A DNA stretch of 64,000 nucleotides. Origin: Bacteroidales bacterium. Lineage in GTDB: Bacteria; Bacteroidota; Bacteroidia; Bacteroidales; UBA12170. The stretch lies in assembly GCA_021157585.1 (NCBI GenBank), contig JAGGWH010000037.1, positions 1 through 64,000 on the forward strand. Reading direction: 5' to 3'. Under the pieces are notes generated by a model. The model did not search any database. It was not told where the DNA came from and saw only the letters and a program-made list of their open reading frames with translations. How positions within the stretch are numbered: position 1 is the first letter of the stretch; the number at the start of each line of letters is the position of its first letter. Position numbers and translations under genes: made by a program. Below, one piece after another: positions 17,802 through 26,776 of the stretch.

Positions 17802-19136
17802 TTACATAAATTTTTCGATAAGACTTCTAAAATAGTCGCCTCTTTCTTCAAAATTTTTAAATTCATCGTAGCTTGCTGCCGCCGGCGATAATAGGCAGAT
17901 AGAGTTTTTGTTTTCTTGTATGATGTTTTCTAAATGAGGCTCAAACAGGTGCAGCTTTTCAATATGTATTTTTTTAAATTTACTGTTGTTCGCTAATTCG
18001 TCAAACATTCTTTTCCCGGCAGGGCCGATAAAGAATATTGTATTTAAAGTAAATTTTTCAAGAAAAGCATATAATTTTTGATAATTGAGTTTGCGATCTA
18101 ATCCTCCTAAAATAAGATAATCGACTTTTTTTAAAGATTTTAGAGCTTCTATACTAGCTTCGGGAATTGTCGATATAGAATCGTTGTAAAATTGTAATTT
18201 TTTAATTTTTCCGATAAACTCAATGCGGTGTGGTAGTGGTTTGAAGTTTCTTATGCTCTCTAATGTCAATTCTTCATTCAGCCCAAGAATATTAGTCAAA
18301 TTTAAAATAGGAATACAGTTTTTTAATTGATGCAGCCCTTTTAAATAAAGCATCTCATCAATATGGATTAATTTTTTATAATCGTTTTTTCTTTTAATAC
18401 TATCGTTTATTAAAGTATAATTTGAGCTATAAATTTTATCTTTTAAAAAAGAAAAACCCTCTTTTATCAATTCTGTTTGATTACAAAAAAAGAATTCACC
18501 TTCCGATTGGAATTTTGCAATATTCAGCTTTGCTTTAAAATAATTATTTTCAGTCTTAAAATAATCTAAATGTTCCGGAAACAGATTTAATAAAATGGAA
18601 TAAGTAGGACTGAATCGTGTATATTCCAATTGGTGAGCAGAAAGCTCAAAGACAATAAAGGTATCATCTTCAATTTTGTCCCAGTAATCTAAAGCGGGCT
18701 TTCCAATATTCCCAATAAGGATTGCTTTTTTATTTTGGTCGCTTAAAATTTTAAATAGTAAACTGGAAGTGGTGCTTTTTCCTTTTGTGCCGGTAACTCC
18801 AATAATTTGTTTTCTAAAGGCTTGTATAAATAAATCGGTTTGGGAAAAAATAGAATCGTGATTTAATTTACAATTTTCCGGAAGTTTAATTCCCGGCGAT
18901 TTAATAATAAAGTCATTATCAGAAATAGAACTCAAATAATTCTGTCCGGTACTTATTTCTATATCAGCTTGTTGAAGAAGAGGATGCTCTCTTATATTCG
19001 GGTTTTTGTCGGCGATTAAAAAATTATTCTTGGGAAAATTTTTACTAAAAAAGCGAAAAGAAGATTGACCTTCCATTCCAAAACCCAGAAGTACAATACG
19101 TTTATCTTGAATTATAGAAGGAAGTTTATTTAGCAT
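17802..19136 (-). CDS. MurD-family ligase, candidate MurD2 (UDP-MurNAc-L-Ala:L-Glu ligase)
   Basis: The 444-aa Mur ligase has an N-terminal dinucleotide-like region with GFGMEGQSS, the ATP loop GTKGKST (about 116-122), FELSAHQLE near residue 168 and LFPEHLDYF. MurD normally adds D-glutamate to UDP-MurNAc-L-alanine. This gene overlaps by seven bases with a MurL-like epimerase gene, the arrangement known in Xanthomonas, where MurD2 adds L-glutamate and MurL then converts it to the D form. The common MurD motif SSFQLE is SAHQLE here. The Mur ligase call is firm; the MurD2 assignment is inferred from the neighbour. Confidence 0.8.
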   Translation of the reverse strand: MLNKLPSIIQDKRIVLLGFGMEGQSSFRFFSKNFPKNNFLIADKNPNIREHPLLQQADIEISTGQNYLSSISDNDFIIKSPGIKLPENCKLNHDSIFSQTDLFIQAFRKQIIGVTGTKGKSTTSSLLFKILSDQNKKAILIGNIGKPALDYWDKIEDDTFIVFELSAHQLEYTRFSPTYSILLNLFPEHLDYFKTENNYFKAKLNIAKFQSEGEFFFCNQTELIKEGFSFLKDKIYSSNYTLINDSIKRKNDYKKLIHIDEMLYLKGLHQLKNCIPILNLTNILGLNEELTLESIRNFKPLPHRIEFIGKIKKLQFYNDSISTIPEASIEALKSLKKVDYLILGGLDRKLNYQKLYAFLEKFTLNTIFFIGPAGKRMFDELANNSKFKKIHIEKLHLFEPHLENIIQENKNSICLLSPAAASYDEFKNFEERGDYFRSLIEKFM

Positions 19137-20512
19137 GTCGATAGCTTTTGTTTCAATAATATTTCTAAAAATTCAGGTAAAAAATGTTCCTGATTCCAGT
19201 CTTTTAGCGATTTAGCAAAGAGTTTTTCTGCCTCTGTTACAACTTGCAATTTTAGTGTTTTGGGCTTTGGGTAATTGTTTTTGTTTATTGCCTGAATAAG
19301 AGATAAATTTACTTCTTCAACAGTTCCAACACATTCAAAAGGTTTTACTTCTGTCAATCCGCGTAATTCTTCGAGCGATGTTTTAAGAGAGGGTTTTATA
19401 ATTAAATTTTCACCTATCATTGCGTTTAATTCCGTTTCTGCTATAAAAGGAGCTAACATTATATATGTAAATAAACACTTCGGACAATTGCAACACCAAG
19501 AATCAGTTTTGCTTCCAACATTGCAAGATCTGAAAGTATAATGATGACTTTTTAATTTTGAAAATAAGCAGGCAATTTGAAGCTCGGAAAGAGGTCGTAA
19601 AAAACTGAAATATTCAATGTCGGGTGTAATATAGTTTTTGTAATAGTTTCTAAAATCCGATTCAAATTCAAATGTTTTGGAATATTGATGATTCACGTGA
19701 CTATCGGCTACGGAAGGTTCGTTGGCACTTGATTCGTTGGATAAAGCAACATATTTTGTGTTTGTAATATAAGCTTGCAACAAGCTTGTAAAAGCTAACA
19801 TAGCAGAAAAGGGAGTGTGCCCATTCAGATAGCCTTGTTTGTTTAGTCTTATTAAAGCAGGATCTATACTGCGCTTTGCAAGAAGCATATTCTCTTCCGG
19901 TAGTTCGGCTTGCTTTATTGTACTGAGGCTTGCTCCACGAGGATTTATAATAAATGGAAATAGTTTTAGCGATGAGCTTTTTAGCAGTTCTAAGCTTACT
20001 GCTGAGTCTTTTCCTCCACCAATAGGGACAATAATTTTTTGTTCTGTCTGTAAAGAAAACGATTCTGATTTCTTACTCGAATCTGTTCTAATATGCATAA
20101 AATTTTGCATATCAGCAGCTATCTCGTTTATATAAAAAAACTCACCTAACCCATTCCAATATAATTTCTTCCAGAATTGAATCTGATCTTCGTTTAAATA
20201 AAATGGTTTTATTATTACTTCAGCCGGACAGGCAGCTTTCCAATAACTGATTAATTCAACCATTCCCATATTAAATACAAGATTATCTATCTCCTGAGAT
20301 TTTATTTTGTTGCCTTTAAACGACGACGGAAGAGCTAAATTTAGTGAAGGCTCAAATTTAACAGACGGTAAATCTTTTGGAAATTCACTTTCTAATAAAA
20401 ATTCAAAACTAATATTAAGCTCTTCATTTTTAATGTAGTAATGGAAGTTTGTATATGTAAACTTTGAGTATATTTTGCGATATTTTATGTAGTCTTGCTG
20501 TCTGTTTGGCAT
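19130..20512 (-). CDS. murL: MurL-like UDP-MurNAc-L-Ala-L-Glu epimerase
   Basis: In Xanthomonas MurL uses ATP to epimerise the terminal L-glutamate of UDP-MurNAc-L-Ala-L-Glu. The 460-aa product has a PP-loop-type nucleotide motif, VPIGGGKDSAVSLELL (GGGKDS at 165-170), followed by SNESSANEP, NHQYSKTFEFE and a Cys-rich stretch, CNVGSKTDSWCCNCPKC, all in the order I associate with MurL. Its stop overlaps the start of the MurD-like gene, so the two are translated together. If the pair is functional, the cell could make D-glutamate in peptidoglycan without glutamate racemase MurI. The alternative is another PP-loop ATPase, but the context argues against that. Confidence 0.78.
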   Translation of the reverse strand: MPNRQQDYIKYRKIYSKFTYTNFHYYIKNEELNISFEFLLESEFPKDLPSVKFEPSLNLALPSSFKGNKIKSQEIDNLVFNMGMVELISYWKAACPAEVIIKPFYLNEDQIQFWKKLYWNGLGEFFYINEIAADMQNFMHIRTDSSKKSESFSLQTEQKIIVPIGGGKDSAVSLELLKSSSLKLFPFIINPRGASLSTIKQAELPEENMLLAKRSIDPALIRLNKQGYLNGHTPFSAMLAFTSLLQAYITNTKYVALSNESSANEPSVADSHVNHQYSKTFEFESDFRNYYKNYITPDIEYFSFLRPLSELQIACLFSKLKSHHYTFRSCNVGSKTDSWCCNCPKCLFTYIMLAPFIAETELNAMIGENLIIKPSLKTSLEELRGLTEVKPFECVGTVEEVNLSLIQAINKNNYPKPKTLKLQVVTEAEKLFAKSLKDWNQEHFLPEFLEILLKQKLSTC

Positions 20513-20709
20513 TTGTTGCTGTTTGCTGTAATTTTTTGTTAAAGATAAATGGATTTTTGTAATCTGAAATGAAGAATAGAATAATTTAAATTAGCGTATA
20601 ATGTTTATTTAAATTGTAGATTTTTAACTGAAAAACACTTTTTTATAATTCATCTTTAAATAAATGTTAAATTTTTTTAAAAATCTTGTGGCTGCTATAA
20701 AAAAAAGTG

Positions 20710-20720
20710 TACTTTAGCAG
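20710..20720 (+). promoter_or_regulatory. Candidate distal promoter ahead of the sugar kinase
   Basis: TACTTTAG (about 20710-20717) is one base off TAnnTTTG, with a CTTG element about 21 bp upstream. A transcript from here would meet the hairpin at 20752-20784 after about 30 bases. Confidence 0.35.
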
Positions 20721-20751
20721 TGCGTTAATTTTAAGTGGGAATAATAATTGG

Positions 20752-20784
20752 CCCCCGATCATTGGTTTGATTGGGGGTTTTTTT
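20752..20784 (+). terminator. Strong hairpin with T-run in the leader of the sugar kinase gene
   Basis: CCCCCGATC at 20752-20760 pairs with GATTGGGGG at 20769-20777 (one G-T pair) around an eight-base loop, followed by seven T. No plus-strand gene precedes it, so it is a leader terminator (attenuator) or the end of a very short RNA. It also shows that the TTG at 20748 is not the kinase start. Confidence 0.75.
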
Positions 20785-20791
20785 ATATTTG
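20784..20791 (+). promoter_or_regulatory. -10 box of the sugar kinase gene, next to the hairpin
   Basis: TATATTTG fits TAnnTTTG exactly, with TTG at 20762-20764 spaced by 19 bases. Its -33 element lies inside the hairpin loop. Transcription would begin about 10 bases before ATG 20808 and so bypass the terminator. Confidence 0.55.
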
Positions 20792-20807
20792 TGAAAAGGT
20801 ACCTTTT

Positions 20808-21824
20808 ATGGAGCATTTATTGGAACTGGAAAAAATTTATTCAATTTGGAAAAATTGCCCCCCCGATAGTATTAAACCATTAGATAAAAGTTCGGCATCT
20901 CCGAGGCTCTATTTTCGTATTTATGCTGATAATCAAACATATATAGGAGCTTATAATACCGATTTAAAAGAGAATAGAGCATTTTTTCATTATACAAATA
21001 TTTTTAAAAAGGCAGGAATTAATGTTCCTGAACTCTATTTTGTTTCTGATAATGAAGCTTATTATTTGATTGAAGACTTAGGAAACAAGAATTTATTGGA
21101 TGTACTTAAGAAAGAAGGAGAGTCTGATTTTGTTAAGCAATTGTATAAAAAAGCGATTAATAATCTCTTGAAAATGCAGCTATTTGGAAAAAATAAAATT
21201 GATTTTAAGCATTTTTCCTATCCAAGAGCCGAATTTGACACCCAATCGGTGCTTTGGGATTTAAATTATTTTAAATATTATTTTTTAAAAGTATCCGGTC
21301 TTACTTTTGATGAGCAGCTATTAGAGAATGATTTTCAGCTTTTGGCTAAGGAAATAGAAAAACAACATTGGATTGCATTTATGTTTAGAGATTTTCAAGC
21401 AAGAAATATTCAAGTTGTAGAAGACGATGTTTGGTTTATAGATTATCAAGGTGGCAGAAAAGGTCCGATGCTTTACGATTTAGTTTCTTTATTGTATCAG
21501 GCATCAGCCCAATTGAGTACGGAATTTAGACATGAATTAAAAGCATATTACGAGCAAGAAATGGGAAAAATATTTTCTGTTGATGATAGGATATTTAAGC
21601 AAGATTTTGATATTATGGTTTTTATACGAATTATTCAAACATTAGGAGCCTATGGCTTTCGTGGTTTAATAGAAAAGAAACCTTATTTTATTAATAGTAT
21701 TCCTTTGGCTTTGGGAAATCTGGACGATTTTCTTCAAACCCAGCATCTTAAGTTAGAAATTCCTTATTTTATTAATTTGTTAAATCAATTAGTCAAATTA
21801 AAATCTAATTTTGCACCTAAATAA
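20808..21824 (+). CDS. AmgK-like amino-sugar kinase (aminoglycoside phosphotransferase fold)
   Basis: AmgK phosphorylates N-acetylmuramate or N-acetylglucosamine at the anomeric position in cell-wall recycling. The 338-aa protein shows FRDFQARNIQ (catalytic Asp and Asn of the APH fold) and FIDYQGGRKGPMLYDLVSLL, both close to the AmgK versions. The ATG at 20808 is chosen because the earlier TTG lies before the terminator hairpin. It is followed after six bases by a RapZ C-terminal protein, a pair often found in Bacteroidota. The nucleotidyltransferase MurU that usually acts next is not in this window. The MurL/MurD pair lies just across the divergent intergenic region. Confidence 0.82.
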   Translation: MEHLLELEKIYSIWKNCPPDSIKPLDKSSASPRLYFRIYADNQTYIGAYNTDLKENRAFFHYTNIFKKAGINVPELYFVSDNEAYYLIEDLGNKNLLDVLKKEGESDFVKQLYKKAINNLLKMQLFGKNKIDFKHFSYPRAEFDTQSVLWDLNYFKYYFLKVSGLTFDEQLLENDFQLLAKEIEKQHWIAFMFRDFQARNIQVVEDDVWFIDYQGGRKGPMLYDLVSLLYQASAQLSTEFRHELKAYYEQEMGKIFSVDDRIFKQDFDIMVFIRIIQTLGAYGFRGLIEKKPYFINSIPLALGNLDDFLQTQHLKLEIPYFINLLNQLVKLKSNFAPK

Positions 21825-21830
21825 GATTGC

Positions 21831-22229
21831 ATGCTAACAGTTACGGTTACCAGTTTTTCTTTTATATACGGCTCTTATCCTAAGGATGATAATTCAAATG
21901 GAGGAGGCTTTGTTTTTGATTGTAGGGCTTTGCCTAATCCCGGAAGATATGAGAAATATAAAGCTTTATCCGGAAAAGATGATGAGGTTAGTAAATACCT
22001 TGAGCAACAAGAGGAAGTTGCTTTATTTTTAGATGCCGTATTTAAGTTGGTAAGTCAGTCGGTAAAAAAGTATCAAGAACGCGGTTTCGAGAATTTACAA
22101 GTTAATTTTGGTTGTACCGGTGGACAACATAGATCGGTTTATTCTGCCGAAAGATTAACAGATTATTTAAATGAAAATTTTGATATTAAAGTTAATCTGA
22201 TTCATTTACGAGAAAAAATCTGGGGGTAA
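21831..22229 (+). CDS. RapZ C-terminal domain protein
   Basis: This 132-aa protein corresponds to the C-terminal half of RapZ, without the P-loop half. It keeps GGFVFDCRALPNPG and NFGCTGGQHRSVYSAE, the segments that bind glucosamine-6-phosphate in E. coli RapZ. Its position behind an amino-sugar kinase supports a role in sensing or handling amino-sugar phosphates (inference). It is not a truncated RapZ here; stand-alone versions are common in this phylum. Confidence 0.88.
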   Translation: MLTVTVTSFSFIYGSYPKDDNSNGGGFVFDCRALPNPGRYEKYKALSGKDDEVSKYLEQQEEVALFLDAVFKLVSQSVKKYQERGFENLQVNFGCTGGQHRSVYSAERLTDYLNENFDIKVNLIHLREKIWG

Positions 22230-22230
22230 T

Positions 22231-22875
22231 TTGGGAGAAGAAACGACTTTAGATACAGATTACGCTTTGAAAAAAAAGCGGATGCTTAAATTTAATTTTT
22301 TGATTATTTTTGCTACTTGGATTCCGTTTGTATTTATTGCTATTTTTTCTAACTCATTAACTTTAATTGCTCAAATGATAATGGGTGGAGCACAAAGCCT
22401 GTCTGTTTTTCTTAGTTGGATGTCGACACGTAAATCTTATAGATTGCGAATGAATTTACCAAAAGGAGAATGTTTAAATGCTCGCTTTATGGCTTTTGTG
22501 TTTTTAATTTCCTTTATTGTAGTTTTGGCTATGGCTATGGAGAGGTTTGTTAATCCAAGAGAAATGAAGGAAGAGATTGCTTTGTTTGCCCTGTTGGTAA
22601 ATAGCTTTGCTCTTATTGTAAACTACGTTCAGTGGCGTAAAAATTCTCATTTATCTAAGCAGAATCAGTCATTGGTTATGGAAAGCCAAAAATCTTTATT
22701 TTTTATTAAATTCTTTACCGTTCTGACAGTTGAAATCTCTCTTTCCCTTTATTTTTTACTTGAGGGAAAAGGTATTCACGATTATGTTGATACTTCTTTT
22801 AGTGTCGCATTGGCATTTTTAACATTATATTCCTCATTTCGTTTGTTTCGTAAATCTAAGCGCATTAAAGTATAA
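22231..22875 (+). CDS. Six-helix membrane protein, degenerate cation-diffusion-facilitator fold
   Basis: The 214-aa protein begins with TTG one base after the RapZ-C stop. It has about six membrane segments in CDF order. Traces of the CDF family are GGAQSLSVFLSWMSTRKS where helix 2 of CDF has DSLxDxxxS, AMERFVNPREM where CDF has xxAIxRLxxPxxM, and LYSSFRLFRKS in the last helix. The usual Asp/His metal ligands and the C-terminal cytoplasmic domain are missing. It is probably not a metal exporter. The family link is by eye only. Confidence 0.5.
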   Translation: MGEETTLDTDYALKKKRMLKFNFLIIFATWIPFVFIAIFSNSLTLIAQMIMGGAQSLSVFLSWMSTRKSYRLRMNLPKGECLNARFMAFVFLISFIVVLAMAMERFVNPREMKEEIALFALLVNSFALIVNYVQWRKNSHLSKQNQSLVMESQKSLFFIKFFTVLTVEISLSLYFLLEGKGIHDYVDTSFSVALAFLTLYSSFRLFRKSKRIKV

Positions 22876-23027
22876 TTTTTTTATTTGTTGTTGATACTTT
22901 TGTTTTTACATAAAGATTATCTCTGCTTACTTGCTCTCAGAAACCGGCAAAAGGATGAAGATTCTAAATTATCAAATTAGTATTAATTTTATTAAGTTTG
23001 CATACATATTAACTAAAACACAAGTAA

Positions 23028-23582
23028 ATGATGGAAAACAAAGTGTCACCTTTCAAGCCGGCTCTGAATAATGGAATTATTTTGGGTATTGTAAGTATTT
23101 TTATTTCGGTTATTATATGGATTGCAGGTCTTATGGAATCTATGGGATTTGCAGGATCTTTTTATATCCTTATGTTTAATTTAACGATAACAGTTGTTTT
23201 GTTAGTTGTTTTTACAAAATCCTATAGAGATAACCTTTTGGATAGAAAAATAACTTTTGGTAAAGCATTTGTTTTTGCTTTTCTTGTTGTAATTGTAAGT
23301 GTAATCCTTTCAGCTATTTATAATTATATTTTCAATACTTTTATCGATCCTGATTATGTTCAGAGATTAATGCTTAGTATGCAAGATAAAACTGTAGCGA
23401 TGTTAGAAAATAGTGGTGCAGGTGATGAAGCTATAGATGCTGTGCTTGCTAAGTTTGAAGAGCAGGGAATTCCTAGCGTATTAAAACAGGTTCAACAAGC
23501 TTTAATTGGAGGTATAGTTGGAGGCGCATTTATGGCACTAATTAGTTCTGCAATTATTAAAAAAGATAATACAGAAGCTTAA
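23028..23582 (+). CDS. DUF4199 membrane protein
   Basis: The 184-aa protein has four membrane helices (about 14-34, 42-62, 80-105 and 155-178), with a long loop between the third and fourth. The pattern NGIILGIVSIFISVIIW near the start and ITFGKAFVFAF before helix 3 matches DUF4199, a Bacteroidota family of unknown function that is often next to glycosyltransferase genes. Such a glycosyltransferase follows 30 bp downstream. The start may be at Met2. Confidence 0.85.
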   Translation: MMENKVSPFKPALNNGIILGIVSIFISVIIWIAGLMESMGFAGSFYILMFNLTITVVLLVVFTKSYRDNLLDRKITFGKAFVFAFLVVIVSVILSAIYNYIFNTFIDPDYVQRLMLSMQDKTVAMLENSGAGDEAIDAVLAKFEEQGIPSVLKQVQQALIGGIVGGAFMALISSAIIKKDNTEA

Positions 23583-23612
23583 TAAATTATATTTTTTACT
23601 GAGATTAAAAGT

Positions 23613-24566
23613 ATGAATATATCGGTAGTAATACCTCTGTATAACGAAGTGGAATCCATTGGCGAATTGAGTCAGTGGATTTCGCGTGTTATGTTGGAAA
23701 ATGAGTTTTCCTACGAAATTATTTTTGTAGATGATGGAAGTAGGGATGGTTCTTGGGATGAAGTTCAACGTTTGTCCGCAGAAAACCAAAATATTAAAGG
23801 CATACGATTCCAAAGAAATTATGGAAAGTCTGCGGGTTTGAGTCAAGGCTTTCGTTATGCGCAAGGCGATGTAGTAATTACTATGGATGCCGATTTGCAG
23901 GATAGTCCGGATGAAATTCCTGATTTGTATCATAAAGTGATGGATGAGGGTTTTGATTTGGTTAGCGGTTGGAAGAAAAAACGCCACGATCCTTTTATTA
24001 AACGACGAACATCTAAATTCTTTAATTGGGCAACGAGAGTAGTAAGTCGTATAAAGCTCCACGATTTTAATTGTGGTTTAAAGGCTTATAAAAACGAAGT
24101 CGTTAAATCTGTTGAAGTATATGGCGAAATGCATCGCTATATTCCTGTAATGGCAAAATGGGCTGGATTTACTAATATTGGAGAACAGGTTGTTCATCAT
24201 TATCCGCGCAAATATGGAAAAACCAAGTTTGGATTGGAACGCTTTATCAATGGTTTTCTCGATTTATTATCCATTACATTTGTAAGCCGTTTCGGAAGAC
24301 GTCCGATGCACTTTTTTGGTTTGTGGGGCTCTGTTTTATTTTTTATAGGTTTTCTAATTGCCGGGTATTTAGCTTATGAAAAAATATTTAATGAAGTCTA
24401 TAAAATGACCGAAAGACCTTTGTTTTACTTAGGTTTAGTAGCTATGATAGTTGGAGCTCAAATGTTTTTGGCAGGTTTTATTGGAGAACTGATTTCCAGA
24501 ACATCTATTAATAAAAACGATTATATAATTGCCGATACTAAAGGCTTAAATATTGATAAGGTGTAA
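23613..24566 (+). CDS. Family 2 glycosyltransferase, DPM1/GtrB-like
   Basis: The 317-aa enzyme has a GT-A fold: VVIPLYNEVESI at the start, FVDDGSRDGS, the metal-binding DADLQDSPDEIP, then two C-terminal membrane helices (about 232-255 and 266-290). Such enzymes transfer a sugar from a nucleotide donor to polyprenyl phosphate, feeding surface polysaccharide or protein glycosylation. It lies in a run with DUF4199, a second glycosyltransferase and miaA, with gaps of only a few bases, suggesting one operon. The sugar is not predictable. Confidence 0.9.
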   Translation: MNISVVIPLYNEVESIGELSQWISRVMLENEFSYEIIFVDDGSRDGSWDEVQRLSAENQNIKGIRFQRNYGKSAGLSQGFRYAQGDVVITMDADLQDSPDEIPDLYHKVMDEGFDLVSGWKKKRHDPFIKRRTSKFFNWATRVVSRIKLHDFNCGLKAYKNEVVKSVEVYGEMHRYIPVMAKWAGFTNIGEQVVHHYPRKYGKTKFGLERFINGFLDLLSITFVSRFGRRPMHFFGLWGSVLFFIGFLIAGYLAYEKIFNEVYKMTERPLFYLGLVAMIVGAQMFLAGFIGELISRTSINKNDYIIADTKGLNIDKV

Positions 24567-24568
24567 TC

Positions 24569-25714
24569 TTGAGAAAAATAATTGTTATCGGTCCGGCTTA
24601 CCCTTTGCGGGGCGGTATTGCCGCTTTTACAGAGCGACTATCTGATGAATTGTTTAAGCAAGGTAATGATGTGAGTATAGAAACATACAGCTTTCAATAT
24701 CCTAAATTTCTTTTTCCCGGTAAAACTCAATTAAGCACAGAAGAGAATACATCAAAAGTTCCAATTCAGGTTTCTTTAAACAGTATTAATCCTTTTAATT
24801 GGATTAGTCTGGGTAAACGTTTAAAAAAGGCTAAACCCGATATTGTTATTTTTAAATACTGGATTCCATTTATGGCTCCGGCTTTGGGAACGTTGGCACG
24901 GATTATTAAAAAAAATAAAGTAACAAAATGTATTGCTTTAGCTCATAATATTTTGCCTCACGAAAAACGAATAGGGGATAGATGCTTATCGAAATACTTT
25001 ATTAAAGCAATGGATGGCTTTCTTGTGCTTTCCGAATCAGTAAAAAAAGATTTGGAAAGTTTTAACTTTAAAAAGCCCGTTCGTATTAGTTCACATCCGC
25101 TTTACGATCATTTTGGAGAACTTTTAAAAAGAGAAGAAGCTCTGAGGATTCTTCAATTAGATACCGATTATAACTATCTTCTGTTTTTTGGTTTTATCAG
25201 AGAGTATAAAGGATTAGATTTAGCTTTAAAAGCGTTAGCAAGCGCAAAATTGAAAGGCTTAAAATTAAAATTGATTGTCGCCGGAGAATTTTACAGTGAG
25301 GCTAAATCATATCACGATTTAGTAAATAAGTTGAGTATTTCTAATCGTGTAATTTTCCGTAGCGATTTTATCCCGGATAGCCTGGTTCCTGCTTATTTTT
25401 CTGCTGCTGATTTAATTGTACAGCCTTATAAAGATGCAACGCAAAGTGGTGTTACACAAATTGCTTACCATTTTAACAAACCTATTTTAGTGACTAATGT
25501 TGGAGGCTTGCCTGAACTTGTCCCTCATAAAAAAGCAGGTTACGTTTCCAGTCTTGATACAGAAGAAATAGCTTCATATATTCTCGATTTTTTTAAAGAA
25601 AAACGAGAAAAAGAATTTTCAGCTAATATTTTCGACTTGAAGAAAAAATATAGTTGGAAATTGTTTGTAGAGCGGTTCAATGAATTAATAACAGACATAG
25701 AATCGTTCAAATGA
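24569..25714 (+). CDS. Family 4-type glycosyltransferase
   Basis: The 381-aa protein starts with TTG two bases after the previous stop. It shows a GT-B layout: N-terminal GPAYPLRGGIAAFT (nucleotide/acceptor loop) and in the C-terminal half LFFGFIREYKGLDLALKA, ADLIVQPYKDATQSGV and VTNVGGLPELV, which correspond to the donor-binding ExxxxxG region of GT4. It overlaps the miaA start by four bases. Substrate and pathway are unknown; pairing with the DPM1-like enzyme suggests envelope glycan synthesis. Confidence 0.85.
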   Translation: MRKIIVIGPAYPLRGGIAAFTERLSDELFKQGNDVSIETYSFQYPKFLFPGKTQLSTEENTSKVPIQVSLNSINPFNWISLGKRLKKAKPDIVIFKYWIPFMAPALGTLARIIKKNKVTKCIALAHNILPHEKRIGDRCLSKYFIKAMDGFLVLSESVKKDLESFNFKKPVRISSHPLYDHFGELLKREEALRILQLDTDYNYLLFFGFIREYKGLDLALKALASAKLKGLKLKLIVAGEFYSEAKSYHDLVNKLSISNRVIFRSDFIPDSLVPAYFSAADLIVQPYKDATQSGVTQIAYHFNKPILVTNVGGLPELVPHKKAGYVSSLDTEEIASYILDFFKEKREKEFSANIFDLKKKYSWKLFVERFNELITDIESFK

Positions 25715-26610
25715 ATAGAAAAACGGTTTATTTTGTAGTTGGTCCAACTGCCGTTGGAAAAACAGCTTTTGCTATTCAATTGGCTAAATACCTCGATACG
25801 GAGATTATTTCGGCAGATTCACGACAGTTTTACAGAGAAATGAATATTGGAACAGCAAAACCATCAGAAGAAGAGCTTAATCAGGTAAAACATCATCTTA
25901 TCGGGAATTTATCAATTTACCAAGATTATAATGTTTCTTCTTTTGAGCAAGATGCTTTAGCCCTTTTAGAGGAATTATTTCAATCAAAAGATACTGCTGT
26001 TGTCGTGGGTGGTTCAGGTTTGTATTTAGATGCTTTAGCCTATGGAATTGATGATTTGCCTGATGCTTCAGAAGAGCTCAGAATGAATTTAAAACGACTT
26101 TACGATAGTGAAGGCATTGAAGCTTTACAAAAGATGTTAGAGAAACTAGATCCTTTGTTTTATGAGCAGATTGATAAACAAAATCCCAAACGACTATTGC
26201 GGGCTTTGGAAGTATGCTTGACTACCGGAAAATCATATTCAGAGCTTAGAATGGGGCAAAAGAAAAAACGCGATTTTGAAATACTATGGATAGGTTTGAA
26301 GCAAGAGCGTTCCGTTTTGAATGATCGTATAAATTTACGAGTAGATTTGATGTTGGAAGCCGGTTTGTTGGAAGAAGTAAAACAGCTTTATCCTCATAAA
26401 GATTTAAATGCATTGAATACCGTTGGCTACAAAGAGTTTTTTCTTTGGTTAGATGGAAAAGAAAGTTTTGAATGGGCGGTAGAAAAGGTAAAAACAAATT
26501 CGCGGCGTTATGCTAAACGTCAAATGACTTGGTTTAGAAAGAATGATAAAATTAATTGGTTTAATGTGGAAAAGTTACCGGATTTTCGGGATATGCTTAA
26601 TGGGTTATAG
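25711..26610 (+). CDS. miaA: tRNA dimethylallyltransferase
   Basis: MiaA attaches a dimethylallyl group to A37 of tRNAs that read codons starting with U. The 299-aa protein has the P-loop GPTAVGKTAFA, ISADSRQFYREMNIGTAKPS (the DSRQ switch), HHLI, VGGSGLYLDA and KTNSRRYAKRQMTWFR near the end, all standard. The ATG overlaps the preceding glycosyltransferase stop by four bases. Length is normal. Confidence 0.97.
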   Translation: MNRKTVYFVVGPTAVGKTAFAIQLAKYLDTEIISADSRQFYREMNIGTAKPSEEELNQVKHHLIGNLSIYQDYNVSSFEQDALALLEELFQSKDTAVVVGGSGLYLDALAYGIDDLPDASEELRMNLKRLYDSEGIEALQKMLEKLDPLFYEQIDKQNPKRLLRALEVCLTTGKSYSELRMGQKKKRDFEILWIGLKQERSVLNDRINLRVDLMLEAGLLEEVKQLYPHKDLNALNTVGYKEFFLWLDGKESFEWAVEKVKTNSRRYAKRQMTWFRKNDKINWFNVEKLPDFRDMLNGL

Positions 26611-26776
26611 TGTATTTATTTGGGTTTTTACGGAGTGAAGATATAATATTTAGAAGCTTGACAATCAATTAGTTTGCTTTTACTTGCAGAGATTGCTCAT
26701 TCGCAGAATCGTGATTTGAATTTTTATATAGAGCAAGCAAAGGTATACAGAACAGCAACAATCTTTTAGGGAGCTA

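Noticed and set aside
20748-20807. TTG start giving 20 extra residues on the kinase
   Set aside because: This stretch contains the terminator hairpin and the -10 box, so the ATG at 20808 is the start.
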